From the NCBI RefSeq assembly GCF_001632365.1, contig NW_024468513.1, positions 1,303,876 to 1,367,875 on the forward strand: a stretch of 64,000 nucleotides of DNA. The letters are read 5' to 3'. The notes under the pieces are model-generated. The model ran no database searches. It worked only from the letters and a program-made list of their open reading frames with translations, and had not been told where the DNA came from. The stretch comes from Laetiporus sulphureus 93-53 (lineage: Eukaryota > Basidiomycota > Agaricomycetes > Polyporales > Laetiporaceae). The translations under genes were made by a program, and so were the position numbers. This document shows, in pieces, positions 1-11,226 of this stretch (position 1 is its first letter; each line of letters opens with the position of its first letter).

Positions 1-2626
1 ACTCGCTCCGGTTGACTGACCATTCGACGCTGCATATTGCGCGTTAAATAGCAACATAATCCTACGCACATTGTCTGCCCGCCTGCAACATAAGGTGGTA
101 GGGCCGGTGCCGGCAGCGCCCACTACGATGAGTGCGATCACACGATGGTCACGAATTCTGTAGCCGGCACTTCATATTCTGTTTAACATGGGTGTACACG
201 CAACAACGCTTCATATCCATTATTTGCCGCGAAATAAATTAGTTTGGCAGGGTAAGTAATGGATGCAGTCATCGCCTCCGTTAACCGGCGCTTACTTCAG
301 ATGTTCGATTACAAGGAACTGTAATGTAAGTCGATAGGTAACGGAAAATAGGCTAGCTAGGGGAAAGAGATCACGAGGCATGACGAGCGATGGAGCGATC
401 ACTTCAGGGCAGACGTGATCCCCCGATCGCTAATTTTGGCGGAGAGCCTTGTGAGCTTCAAACCCACAGGACCCACTACTGTCGTAGTGGGAATATTGTG
501 GGAAAGCGGCACAAACAATAGTGAGTCATGGCAGCCCCTGCATTTCCCGGCTCATAGAAGATGGAGGTAAATGTTGACCGCATCGATCCTAGGTCGTTCG
601 TTTTGCATGCAGCGACTAAAATGGCCTTGTGGCACCTCGTCAGCAGTATTACAGTCTTCGCGCATCGTTCACTAGTTGGACTACCCGAAGCTGTCGCATC
701 TTCAAATTCCAATTATCGCAGTCCGAATCACACACGTCCTGGTGCACAAAACTACATTGGTGTCATTATTTTGTTTGAAATTGCAGGGTTCCTCGATCAG
801 CTCGGCTGATGTCTGATGATGCGCGCAGGTTGCCTTAAGTAGATCCTAATGCCCCACCAGCTGAGGGACTGAGCGAGTCGAGGGACTGATAGCAAGGGGC
901 CAGTTCAAGGGTATTGCAATACGAGTACGGGAGCGCGGCTACCTAGCCGAGTTTTTATTATTCTGGACAAGCGCGCCTGCATGATTGAACTGTCCCGGTG
1001 AGCCGTGGTGGTATTGTTGCACTGTCATCCATCTCACTGTGGTCCGAGTATTGTCTTGCCTGGATGTGGTCGACAGCGAGGAGGGCGCATGGCAGGGCAA
1101 GCCACATGAACTCCCGACAGATAGTTTGGCCTTACCGATAGCAATTGCATTACCCAACGGATAGCCAATGGGCTACAGGTCCCTCACAATTTTCACGTTC
1201 GACCCACTTGCCATTGGCGTATGCTAAACGCTGTCGTTCGGCCCTATTGTATTTTTCGTGTACGCATGGAATGCATGCATGTCAAATCGACTATTGTTGA
1301 CCGTACACTTACTGAGCAGGGCGAGACATACCAGCGCGTATGTTGACATGGATTCAAAGCGGCCACGGATTTGTGCCTATATTCTAGCTCGAACCACACC
1401 ACCAGAAGATGCGGCCGTACGCGCCGTTAGAAGCATGAGACGCAAGTCCGTTAGAATGCCTGGAGTATGTGAACTTGACAAGAATGGAGAGTCGCTGGGT
1501 CATTGAGAAGTTCGCGTGACTGCAAAACGGAAGATTTAGATGCATCGGCGCATTGCCAGAACTGAGCGGGTGAGAAGTGATCCCGCGACTAGAAGTAGCT
1601 GCTGACCACATGGGGATAAGCAGTCATCAGTGTGAAGCATCTTGATGCGCTACAGCTTGGTCCATCCATGTGTAACGCAGCCGGTGCAAAGTGGCTTAAG
1701 CGATCAGCATCTATCACATAATTGATGGGATGCATAAGCTGACAACAGCTCCCACCCACGGCGGATCAAGACCAGGGACAGCGGCACCCCACATGAGCTA
1801 TCGTACTCTTCATCCGTCTGAGGGGGAAACGATTGTCTGAGATCGCTGAACAGGGCCACATCGAGACAAAACCAACGCGCACGGTTCGGTCGACTTTAAC
1901 AAGTGCCGTATTAAAGCGCATCCACACAGGCGGGCTTTGGAGCCGACCCGAGATTTGAGACGTATCAGCAGGTGTCTTGGACACGACTTATATAGAAGAG
2001 TCAGCCGTGAGAGCAGTGTGCCCAGAGGGCAATGCAGAACAGTTAACGCATCACGTATCAGATTGTCGTCACCGCAAGGGGCTCCTCTACTCGAACAAGT
2101 ACCTTTTGGAGGCACCAGAGCGTCGCGCGACGGAGGCCGCATCCGGCGGGACGTTCTGGGGTGGGTGCTAGGGCGGTTGATGCTGCGAACGACGGGAGAC
2201 GAACCGGGTTGAAACTTTCTCGCGTGTCTGGAACCAGTCCCCTGGCCGACGTCCAGAGAATTCCCGCGCACGGTGTGCCCCGAGCGGGAGGAGCAGTGTC
2301 AGGATGATCCACAGGCAGCACACAACATGTGCGAGCCATTACACAAACTGCCGCGAAAGAAGCGCGATTCCGGTGGGAAGGTGGGGAAGAGGGGGTGGGA
2401 GTGTGGGAACAGGAATGTCTAAATGCGGTCGGTCTGGTATGGGAAATACGAATATCGGGACGGCAAATAGGAACAAATATTTAGCGGAGTTGGTTCCCAT
2501 CGGGTACACCAACCAAGCAGCCCCGACTTCTATCTGCCCAAGCACACCTCCGTTTCTATACGACTATCCTATCCCTCCTTCTCACCACCACTCACCCATC
2601 CCCGTCGACGTTCGTCGTCGCCCCTA
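1..2626. other. No supportable gene; left-edge intergenic DNA
   Basis: Only short open frames occur here, none with a recognisable domain or a convincing chain of splice sites. The last few hundred bases are pyrimidine-rich (stretches of TCCCTCC and CACCACTCACCC just before 2627) and probably form the promoter and 5' leader of the RhoGEF gene that begins at 2627. A decayed mobile element cannot be excluded by eye. Confidence 0.5.
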
Positions 2627-5600
2627 ATGTCGTCCGTCGCCGGGCGCAAAAAGTCTATGATCTCCGCCACGACTCCGACCATCGAGTCCCCCGTCGCCAA
2701 TAACACCCTGCTCAATAAAGCCGCTTCACAGTCGACGTCCCTCTACCAGCAATGTTCCGCCCTACGCAGTCGATTAATGCACATCCAGGACTTTTCTGAG
2801 TGGCTCTCCCTCTCCTCTCCGGACTCCTCGCGAGGCACCGATCCGGTGACTCAGCTATGGCATTGCTTCCGTCTGGGTGTTCCTCTCTGCTATCTGTTTA
2901 ACCTCCTTTCTGCTCCTTACACGTCTATCAGCATTGACACCGACCCAAGTTCGTTCGATGCCGTAAATGAGAAAGCGATGAAACGCGCCATCCTCTTGTT
3001 CTCGATGCAAATCAAGCAGATTGACGGCTGCGAGCAATTTACTGTTACCGACCTGTGGAACCTAGAATCCACAGATGGGTTCGTAAAGGTACGTGGGCTT
3101 CTTAGTAAGCCTGTCGATCTACTATCCGCTGATGCGGCTGTCAGGTTGTGAACAATGTCATCAATCTTGTTGGATGTCTACCAGAGGATGTCTTCGTTGA
3201 ACCACCACCGTCATCTCCAGCACTGGCTTCAGCGCAGCAGTCTACGGAGTCTCTCACGTCAGAAAGCGGGGTGACAGCGAGCAGTACAGACGGAGGCGCT
3301 CGTTTCAACATTATCAAAGAGTTGGTTGAAACAGAGAGGAAATATGTGCAGGACTTGGAGGTCATGCAGGTGCGCTTCACGTGTCACATTGTGTGCAGCT
3401 ATTGGTCTTACACCGATTGCCTCAGAAATACTCCAATGCGGCCTCACAGATGAACGTGATAGACCAAGACACGATTCACCTGCTGTTTCCAGGTTTGAAC
3501 AAGCTGCTCAATTTCCAGCGAAAGTTCCTAATTAAGTTGGAGAGTATCGCGGAGTTATCATGGGACGAGCAGCGCTGGGGTTTCCCGTTCACAGAGAGTG
3601 TAAGTGTGATTCTCAAACAACAAAAGATGTCTTGCTGGATCGGGCAATCGCATTGTTTCTTATTGTCAAACGATCAAGCTAACGTCCACTCATGGAACAA
3701 TAGGAGGATGACTTCGCCGTCTACGAGCCCTACTGTGCCAATTACACTACGGCCTCGGATATAATGCTGCAGGAGATGCCGAATCTTGGTGTAAGTCGCT
3801 TCAACCAACTCCAGCCGGGACGATCTAACCAAACATTCGTAAACAGGCGCTTGACGGTGTGTTGCTGAAGTCGGATCTCCCAGCATTTTTGATCAAGCCT
3901 GTGCAGAGGATATGCAAGTATCCATTGCTACTTGAGGTGAGTTTCAGAGCGGCTGCAGGGGTTGAATGATGCCGATCGCGCTTGTAGTCGCTCCTTAAAG
4001 CTGTGAAAGGGACCGATTATCCGTTCTGCGACGAGCTGAAACTGGGAGTGGATGCCGCCAAGCGCATCACAGACAGGATCAACGAGGCCCAGCGGCGAGC
4101 CGAGAATGATGCCACAGTGAAGAATCTCGAAGGACGTGTCGAAGACTGGAAAGGTCATCATATCTCGAACTTTGGTACGCTGTTGCTCGATGACATCTTC
4201 ACCGTAACAAAGTCAGAGGTGGACCGGGAATACCATGTCTTCCTGTTCGAGAAGATCATTCTCTGCTGCAAGGAGTGTCTCATTCCGCCACCGAATGGGA
4301 GGAAAGTGGGTAAGAGTAACTCGATACTCAAGAAGCCACCTGCTCCTCCGCCGTTGACGCTTCCGGGGGCTGGACCCTCGAAGAAAAGAAACACACCCCT
4401 CCTCCTCAAGGGCCGCATCTTTCTCAACAATGTGACTCGGGCTGAGCCCAAGGTTGCCGCGGGTGAGCTTATCTACTTGCCTCTGTACTTTGACATTGTG
4501 CTAATACGGATCGAACAGGTCAATATTCGCTGGCGGTATACTGGAGAGGCGATGATGATCTCGAGTTCTTCACGCTGCGCTGTCGAAATGAAGAGCAACT
4601 GAAGATGTGGGAGACCCAGCTGAATCGACTCATCCAGGAGACGGCGAACCGACGTGCATCGGAACGAAACCCACAGCGGCTGGCACATCTTGCGTATATC
4701 CACGGCGTTGGCCATTCCAATCAGCAAAGGCAGACTCTACCTTCGTCTTACGGTTCAGAGCGAGAGAGGACAAATTCTGTCTTTTCACGGACGACTTCAT
4801 ACACTGCCACATCGCCCTACCAGTCCGGCCCTCCCCGCCTACCTCGACATCCGTATGCAGCCGCTGGCGACGAGCCACCGCTGCCTAATAGTGCAGCAAA
4901 TGGCTCGAACACCAACGGTTTTGGCAACGGTCCGCAAGGATATCCACCCCATGACGGGTTCGATGTTGATCTCGAGGATGAGTACGAGGAGTATCCACCA
5001 ACGTCACTGCCACCGTCCGGCCGAGGGACACCGGTTGGGCGGCCGGATTACAATGGGTTCCCTCAGAGTATGCGAAACAGCACTCACGCGTCAGCTGGAG
5101 GGCAGTTCCCCCCAGCACTCACCCCGGGACGACCATCAATATCTCGCAGCCCAGCGAGCTACGCGCCGGATGTCAGCGAGACCTCGCCGATAGCATCACG
5201 CCCTGCCTTACGCAGTCAGTTCAGCTCGACACGGCTGCGAAATCCGTACGATCAGGCGGAGACACGCCCGAACGGCAGCCCTCGGATCAGCTCAGGCGTC
5301 CCCGCGCCGCTCCGTTCACGGAGTGCAAGTCAACCCTCTGCCTATGCTCCTCCTCAGCAAATGCCGCCTCCCCCGCTTCCTACTTCCGTACCTTGGACGA
5401 GCAGGTCTCAGAGTTCGATGGGTCAGCATAGGAAGCGTGGGAGCGGTTCGAGTCAATCGACAACGGGCGAGAGCTCAGACTACTCCCCGCAGAGCAATGG
5501 CTCCCCGATCACGCCATTTGGCTCGAGCGAGTCATCATTGACCAATATGTCAAGCTCACGTACCTCTCGATCGCAACATAGCGATCAAGTTGTCACATCC

Positions 5601-5876
5601 GCGACCACCCAGCTTTCAGGACTGGTAAAGGTGAAGGTTCACTTCCACGAAGATATCTTCGTCATCCAGGTCCCGCGAGCAACCGAATACGATGAATTGG
5701 TGGAGAAGGTTGGCAAAAAGATTAGGCTATGCGGTCCGCGGAGAGACGACGGGCCGCTGCGCGTGAAGTACAAGGATGAGGACGGCGACTTGGTATCTCT
5801 TGGTTCCACAGAGGACGTGCAGATGGCCTTCGAGTCCTTCGGCACTGGGAACCAAGTTACGCTGTACGTGCAATGA
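2627..5876 (+). CDS. CDC24: Cdc24-type Rho guanine nucleotide exchange factor
   Basis: This is the exchange factor that activates Cdc42 at sites of polarised growth. I read seven exons (2627-3088, 3145-3369, 3426-3599, 3704-3790, 3847-3936, 3988-4462, 4519-5876), closing to 956 codons plus stop. The N-terminal third matches the calponin-homology-like CDC24 domain (LWHCFRLGVPLCYLFN). The DH domain follows, starting with IIKELVETERKYVQDLEVMQ and including the conserved helix IKPVQRICKYPLLLE. Next comes a PH domain (RGRIFLNNVTR, then YWRGDDDLEFFTLRC). A long Ser/Pro/Gly-rich linker leads to a C-terminal PB1 domain of about 85 residues (KVKVHFHEDIFVIQV to VQMAFESFG). This CH-DH-PH-PB1 order is that of yeast Cdc24 and fission-yeast Scd1, where PB1 binds Bem1/Scd2. 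The start follows a pyrimidine-rich leader, and no upstream in-frame ATG joins the domain. Family assignment is firm; Cdc42 specificity is inferred from orthology. Confidence 0.95.
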
Positions 5877-6855
5877 GGTGTTCTCATTGCCGCTTTTTCA
5901 TGACCAATATGCTCATCTGTCACCGGCTGCATTACCTTACGCGTCCCATGATCTTTCCGCCGCTCACTTATGTTTGTAATGCATCACCATCGCTGATCCT
6001 GTCCTGACTGCCATTATCCTTATACTTGGGACCCCGCGCCTTGTCCACGTTCTTTGACTATACCGTGTATTACGACCCTCATGACATCTATCTGGTTTCT
6101 ACCCTGGTCCTAATTTGTTCGTACTCTATCCGCATCATTGCATATACACACAGACACATTTTTGTCTCCTCATCTACTGTGCGTGTCGCTGAGACTGGTT
6201 CCAGTTCGCTCTTCGCTCTACCGTCTCGGCTCGTTCACTTGTCTCTGGTCTTTCGTCACGGTTATCGATGAGCTGGAAGGACTGCAGCTGGATGCTCGTA
6301 GGGACATCAGCATGTATCGCTTGTAGGTTTGCTTGACCGGCTCGAATTAACGAATGTTGAGTGTCGTATTCCGATATACCGCGGTACATCTTTACGAGAA
6401 TATCACGCCATTATTAATCCTGACTCTCGGAAAGCTGGGGCGCCTGAGGACACGCCTAGCTGACGATTTTGAAGATAGAACGCCGTTGAAATCGGCTTGC
6501 AACAAGAACAAATGGGGCTGAGCACGACGCACATCATCGCTTCTCGGGACATCCTCTCAGCAACGGGCAACCAGGGGCAGTTTTTGAATGGCAATCTGAG
6601 ATTATCTGTACTGACATGAGCGAGAAACCCGCTGGAACCGGCGAAATCGAACCATGAGATCTGCAAACCGCATGCACAGCAAAGCAGGCAACTCATGCGA
6701 TGCCTATGATGGGTATGACAAGGATGATGGGTATGATACACTAGGTCAAACTCCCCCCGGCAGGTCTAGGGACGTCTGTAGCTACGATCAGGAAGCGAGC
6801 TGTAACGCGAATGGAGAATCAAGGGATGCGACGATCACGACGAGAACCGACCGTG
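5877..6855. other. 3' flank of CDC24 and intergenic DNA, no gene seen
   Basis: The convergent gap between the RhoGEF stop and the end of the lipocalin-like gene is T-rich at its left side, as expected for a 3' untranslated region. Small open frames have no recognisable content. Confidence 0.5.
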
Positions 6856-7610
6856 CTACGACGCGCTTCGCCCGACTTCAAAAAGCTGTTCAGCCAGCTT
6901 GCTCACATCGCCGCCTAATGCTTTTGCCCTGTGAATAATCTCCTCAAGCAGCGCCGCAGGAAGGCCCTCGGGCGTGCGGGAGTATACATCCAGGCCCGCA
7001 GGTGTGAAGGGGGTCTTCTCGAAGGAGGTAGGCGCCCACTCTGGCCTGCCAGAGGGGGAGTCCGCGGGGTGGGCTGTGGCGCTGCAGCCGAGAATATGCC
7101 AGCGAGAGGATGCGATGAGCAACCAGCCTTTGCCTCTCCATTTAAAGCGAGTTTCTGTGGCTCTCTCGGAGGATGCTGCGGTTCCTGCAGGCCTAGGCGC
7201 GAGCGAGGAGGGAAGGAGGGTATCTATGCCGACTATTCGACTTCGTTTAGAGGTCGGGAGGTCGTTCTTAGAGCGATATTCGACGACGTCCTCGAATTGT
7301 ATGGGCTGTCCGGCGGACGAGGGTATGAGGGTATAAGAGATGGTAACGTCCTTCCTGGACTACAGATTCCATGCACGATTAGCAAGCGCATGTCCCGGAA
7401 AGCACTTGCATGTTCACCTTCCACATCGGCAGCGTTGAATGCGTCACATACCTATCGACCTTGACTGTCAAGCTAAAACTGCACGAGTGGCAATTATGAT
7501 TGGAATCACCATGTGCCCATGAAGCCCCCGAGCTCGAAGCCAGGCAACGCCTCATCAGAGTCAGGAGAGCGCAGACAAACAACAGAAGGATGATCCTCGG
7601 AGTCGGACAT
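6856..7610 (-). CDS. Lipocalin-like small protein
   Basis: Three exons are read on the minus strand (7610-7510, 7451-7418, 7359-6856), closing exactly to 212 residues. The first intron splits the tryptophan codon of GFMGTWYVTH, which looks like the G-x-W signature at the start of a lipocalin/calycin barrel. Later segments fit barrel strands: RKDVTISYTLIPS, QFEDVVEYRSK, TRFKWRGKGWLLIASSRW. The C-terminus ends in an amphipathic helix (LLEEIIHRAKALGGD). There is no signal peptide, so the product is probably cytosolic. From memory, basidiomycete proteins with the FKWRGKGWL and FEKTLFTPAGLD patterns are common and annotated only as lipocalin-like; no ligand is known to me. The gene is divergent from the mitochondrial carrier, sharing about 390 bp. 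Exon 2 is only 34 nt, so gene finders may miss it. Confidence 0.78.
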
Positions 7611-8000
7611 GGGGTGGGTGCAGGCAGCAGCTGGGCGGATGAGACCCGAGCAAGTGTGCGCGGACCGCGAGCGAGTGCCACACACGCGCCAGAGCCACGT
7701 GATTGCGGAACGGAGGCGAGTGGATTGGACGCTGCCGCTGCAGTTGCAGTTGCTGTGAGCCAGCACACTGAGTTCCGCACCGCGCGAAGTTCGAACAGCC
7801 CTCCACCCATCACGCTCCCCACCAGCCCACATCCTCCTCCTCCCCTTCTCCCTCGCCATCTCTCTCTACACTGCCACTCCTTTGCCCTGTGCAAGATCCT
7901 TGCCACTATATCTACTGCATTGGTCATCGACACTGCCATATAACACACTGTCTTCCCAACGCTTGATGCCGTGTCTCGTTGCTCGCCTGTACCGCTAAAC
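7611..8000. promoter_or_regulatory. Shared divergent promoter, lipocalin-like / mitochondrial carrier
   Basis: The 390 bp between the two start codons must hold both promoters. The carrier side has a C/T-rich leader (7800-7930) with CTCCTCCTCC tracts, typical of fungal core promoters. A CACGTG box lies near 7696. No clear TATA box is seen on either side. Confidence 0.5.
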
Positions 8001-9580
8001 ATGACATCGCGTCAAGTTGAGTCCAAGTCCCAGCTTCAGGCCGCACAGAAGCTGCAGATGGCTGCATCTGCGGTGGCCATCGAGCAGAAGCAGCCCTTCT
8101 TCAGTCCTCAGCTCACGTCGTACTTCATTGCGGGCGGCCTCGCCGGCGCCGCATCGCGCACGATGGTTAGCCCTCTCGAGCGTTTGAAGATTATCCAGTG
8201 AGTGTTGGCTCTGCGGCGGTGTGAACTCAGATACTGATTGGATGGTACACAACAGGCAGGTACAGCCGACCACCGCAGAGGGGCAGTACAAGGGCGTGTG
8301 GGCGAGCCTCGTGCGCATGTGGCGGGAAGAGGGCTTCAGGGGCTTTATGCGCGGAAACGGAATCAATTGCCTGCGCATTGTACCATACAGGTGCGTGAAA
8401 CATGCGTCGACGTCAGTGCATTCATTTTAACAAGATCCTTCCGGCAGTGCGGTGCAATTTGCGACATATGAGCAGTTGAAGAAGGTACGTTCTCCTTAAT
8501 TGATGCGGGATGTACAGGATGAAGTGACGAATGAATCGAGGAGTAGTGGCTCACCAATTATGGAGCGACACAGCTCGATACCCCGACGCGCCTCACGGCA
8601 GGTGCACTAGCAGGCATCACATCGGTCTGTACGTGCATCTGTCACAAATCTCGAAACATCAGCATTAACTGATGACGTCGTCCGCCCGCTAGGCTCGACA
8701 TACCCACTCGACCTTATCCGCTCCCGGCTCTCCATCGCGACCGCATCCATCCCAATTCAGCAATCCGCGCCCGTCGCCTCTACCCGCTCCTCCCAGCCTT
8801 CGCTCGCGTCCGCGTATCATACTGCCTCGGCAGCGCGCGCGCTCACCCCTGGGGAGCTGACGGTGTGGGGGATGACGCTCAAGGTGATGCGCGAGGAGGG
8901 AGGCGTGCGCGCGCTTTACCGTGGAATCGTCGCCACCTCGGCGGGCATTGCGCCATACGTCGGTGCGTACCCCGTGCTTGTGTTAGCGACGGAGGTGCTG
9001 ATGTCGTTGCTTTGCGGGTTTCACCTTGTCTGGTCTTGTGCTGCGGTGCTGATGGTTGCAGGGATCAACTTTGCGGCGTATGAGGCGCTGCGGGGCGTTG
9101 TCACACCGCCGGGAAAGAGCAGCGTTCCGCGGAAGCTGCTCTGTGGCGCATTGGCTGGTGAGTGCCCCAAACCACTCTCGTTTCTCCCGATGACGCTTAC
9201 ACCATCACGCGCATTCAGGGTCGATCTCGCAGACGCTGACATATCCGTTTGACGTGCTCCGCAGGAAAATGCAAGTGACGGGCATGGGTTCGATGGGGCT
9301 GAAGTATACCGGGGCACTGGATGCACTTAGGACCATTTTGAGGACGGAGGGCCCGAGGGGGTTGTATAGGGGACTGTGGCCGAATCTCCGTGCGTGTTAT
9401 CTTGCTATATGCGGAGGTCTGGATGGCTGACGAGCGTTCTGGTTTGTGTGTGCCACATCTCTCTGCCCTGTCGTTGACGATGGAAATGAATTGTTCCGCG
9501 AGACAGTCAAGGTCGCGCCGAGCATCGCAACGTCATTTTTCACATACGAGCTCGTGAAGGAGTTCTTAGGCGCGTCATGA
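8001..9580 (+). CDS. Mitochondrial carrier family protein (YPR011C-like)
   Basis: A solute transporter of the inner mitochondrial membrane with three tandem repeats, each beginning with the carrier motif P-x-D/E-x-x-K/R: SPLERLK in exon 1, YPLDLIRSR after 8700, and YPFDVLRRK near 9245. The N-terminal repeat opens with FIAGGLAGAASRTMVSPLER and continues to FMRGNGINCLRI. This resembles yeast YPR011C and its plant relatives, which carry adenosine phosphosulfate and related nucleotides; the substrate here is inference only. Several introns of about 50-90 bp interrupt it, the first starting at 8198 and the second after CCATACAG near 8391. The chosen ATG at 8001 starts a 36-residue leader before the first helix. 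The stop is TGA at 9578-9580. Confidence 0.88.
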
Positions 9581-11226
9581 TCGTGATCGCCGGAAGCACT
9601 TTGCATAGGGGAATGATGAGGCCGGTGAGTCTTCTAGGCTGATGAGGGTGAGGTTGCGGAAGGGCGAGATGAGATGAGGAGTGAGGTGCTGTCGCAGTCG
9701 GCATTCCTTGGACGCCGGAGTAGGTGGATCAGGATCAATGCGCGATGAAGTGTGACGGGTAGTTTGTGGTCCATGAGATCGAAGGGAGGTTGGATGAGGC
9801 AATTGAATCTGGTTCCATTGGAGTGAAGATGATACTAGACCTACGTCCGTTGGCATACCTGATAGATTACAGTGAGGCTGCGCTATTATAGGGCGCGGCC
9901 GTGGTACCATAACATTATTGTTTTGTCAATCAGCGGAGCTATGAACGTTGGGCCCGAAATAGAGTATGTAGTACAATTATACAGGCATCTCGGATCTGTC
10001 AGATTCATGAATGGATCACAGTGTGATTAATGAGCGCTGAGCAGGAATGAATGGTGTTCTATACTGCTGACCGACATCTATACTGGAAGAAACGGCGTTG
10101 ATCAGGTGCCGAAAAGTGTGGGTTTCAAGTGCAAGGTGCCACTACTAGAGATACAACTAAAATTGGTCACCTCAGAAAGAATCCTCACATCATGCATTTG
10201 CGCGTAACCGCGAGGTCTGAATTCATGCAGGCGGCCGATCTTGTGCGATCTGTTGAAGAGTTGGTGTTTATCGATTTTGATACAATCTGAAACGTAGGAA
10301 GAGGCCAGCGGAGGCGACTTATTCGGAAAGGCTTCGAAGGCGACCATGAACGTTTCCCGGTTTAATGCGTCAAAAGTCGTGCAAAGACGCAAATCTTCGT
10401 CATGCAATGGATGGATCACTAATGCGGAACGCATTGACAGGAAGCGTCTCAAAAATGAGTTTCAGCTCAAACCGAACAGCGGCGCGGGGACTTTTTGAGC
10501 AATGATGGGTCCTAGGAACGAGAAGACTCTATAGCATTTTGCCGAGGTGCTATCATATCAACGTGGCCTGCAGCATGATAGAACAAAAGCATTTCCGGGA
10601 GCAGCTTGTTCCTCTCGCCGCGTGGTAGGCATTGGCACGCTATCGAGCAACAGGCGACAACCATCCGAGCCGCAGAGGAGATGGACGGACGTCGAGAGAG
10701 GATTCGCAGCGCCGAATCGTGCACAATTCGGACGCGAATGGCGTTGGCGATGAGGACGGTGCCCGCAGCGGAATCATTTCCCAAAATTGCCAGCGTCTAA
10801 CCGGCAGTGATGGTCGCAGCGGAGTAGGCGCTGGGCGTTGCAGTGGCACTACGCTCCTTCCCTCCCGCCTCCCTTCCTCCTCCAGGCCCATGTCCTGACC
10901 CGTAATCAACAACGCGATATTCCTGTAAGCATATCCTCCAATATCTGTTTCTATCGCTCACAATGACCATTTGATCGCACCCGCACCAGCATCACCTCGC
11001 ACCCTCCGCGTTGTTCGACTACACTCCGCCCACCGCCTCCTTCCCAAGGCCCCATCCATCTATTTCCCCGCCTTCCATCCTATCTCCTTCCCTTTGTCCC
11101 GAGGCCCACATCTCGACTGCGCTGCTGCCTCAAGTATCGCTGCTCACCTCTCCATCTCGCTATCATTTACGCCGACGTCGGATCTAGTAGCTGCTTTCAC
11201 TCTCATCTCATCTCGCCGTTCTCATC
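9581..11226. other. Intergenic, no gene supported
   Basis: The left part (9600-10500) holds only short frames. The longest, on the minus strand at 10102-10452, begins at TTG in the ORF scan and has no recognisable motif. The right part (10850-11226) is strongly C/T-rich and is probably the long 5' leader and promoter of the RhoGAP gene. Confidence 0.45.

Noticed and set aside
2304..2627. Plus-strand frame just upstream of CDC24 as an N-terminal extension
   Set aside because: Different frame from the CDC24 exon, ends at the CDC24 start, and is rich in promoter-like C/T tracts.
6931..7464. Plus-strand frame of 177 codons (Gly/Arg-rich)
   Set aside because: It is antisense to the lipocalin-like gene's third exon, whose splice sites and domain pattern are far stronger.
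7379..8002. Long minus-strand open frame of 207 codons
   Set aside because: It overlaps the lipocalin-like exons in a different frame and the divergent promoter, shows no domain, and ignores clear splice signals that give a better protein.
10102..10452. Minus-strand frame of 116 codons in the gap before the RhoGAP gene
   Set aside because: It begins at TTG, has no recognisable motif, and no flanking splice sites joined it to other coherent sequence.
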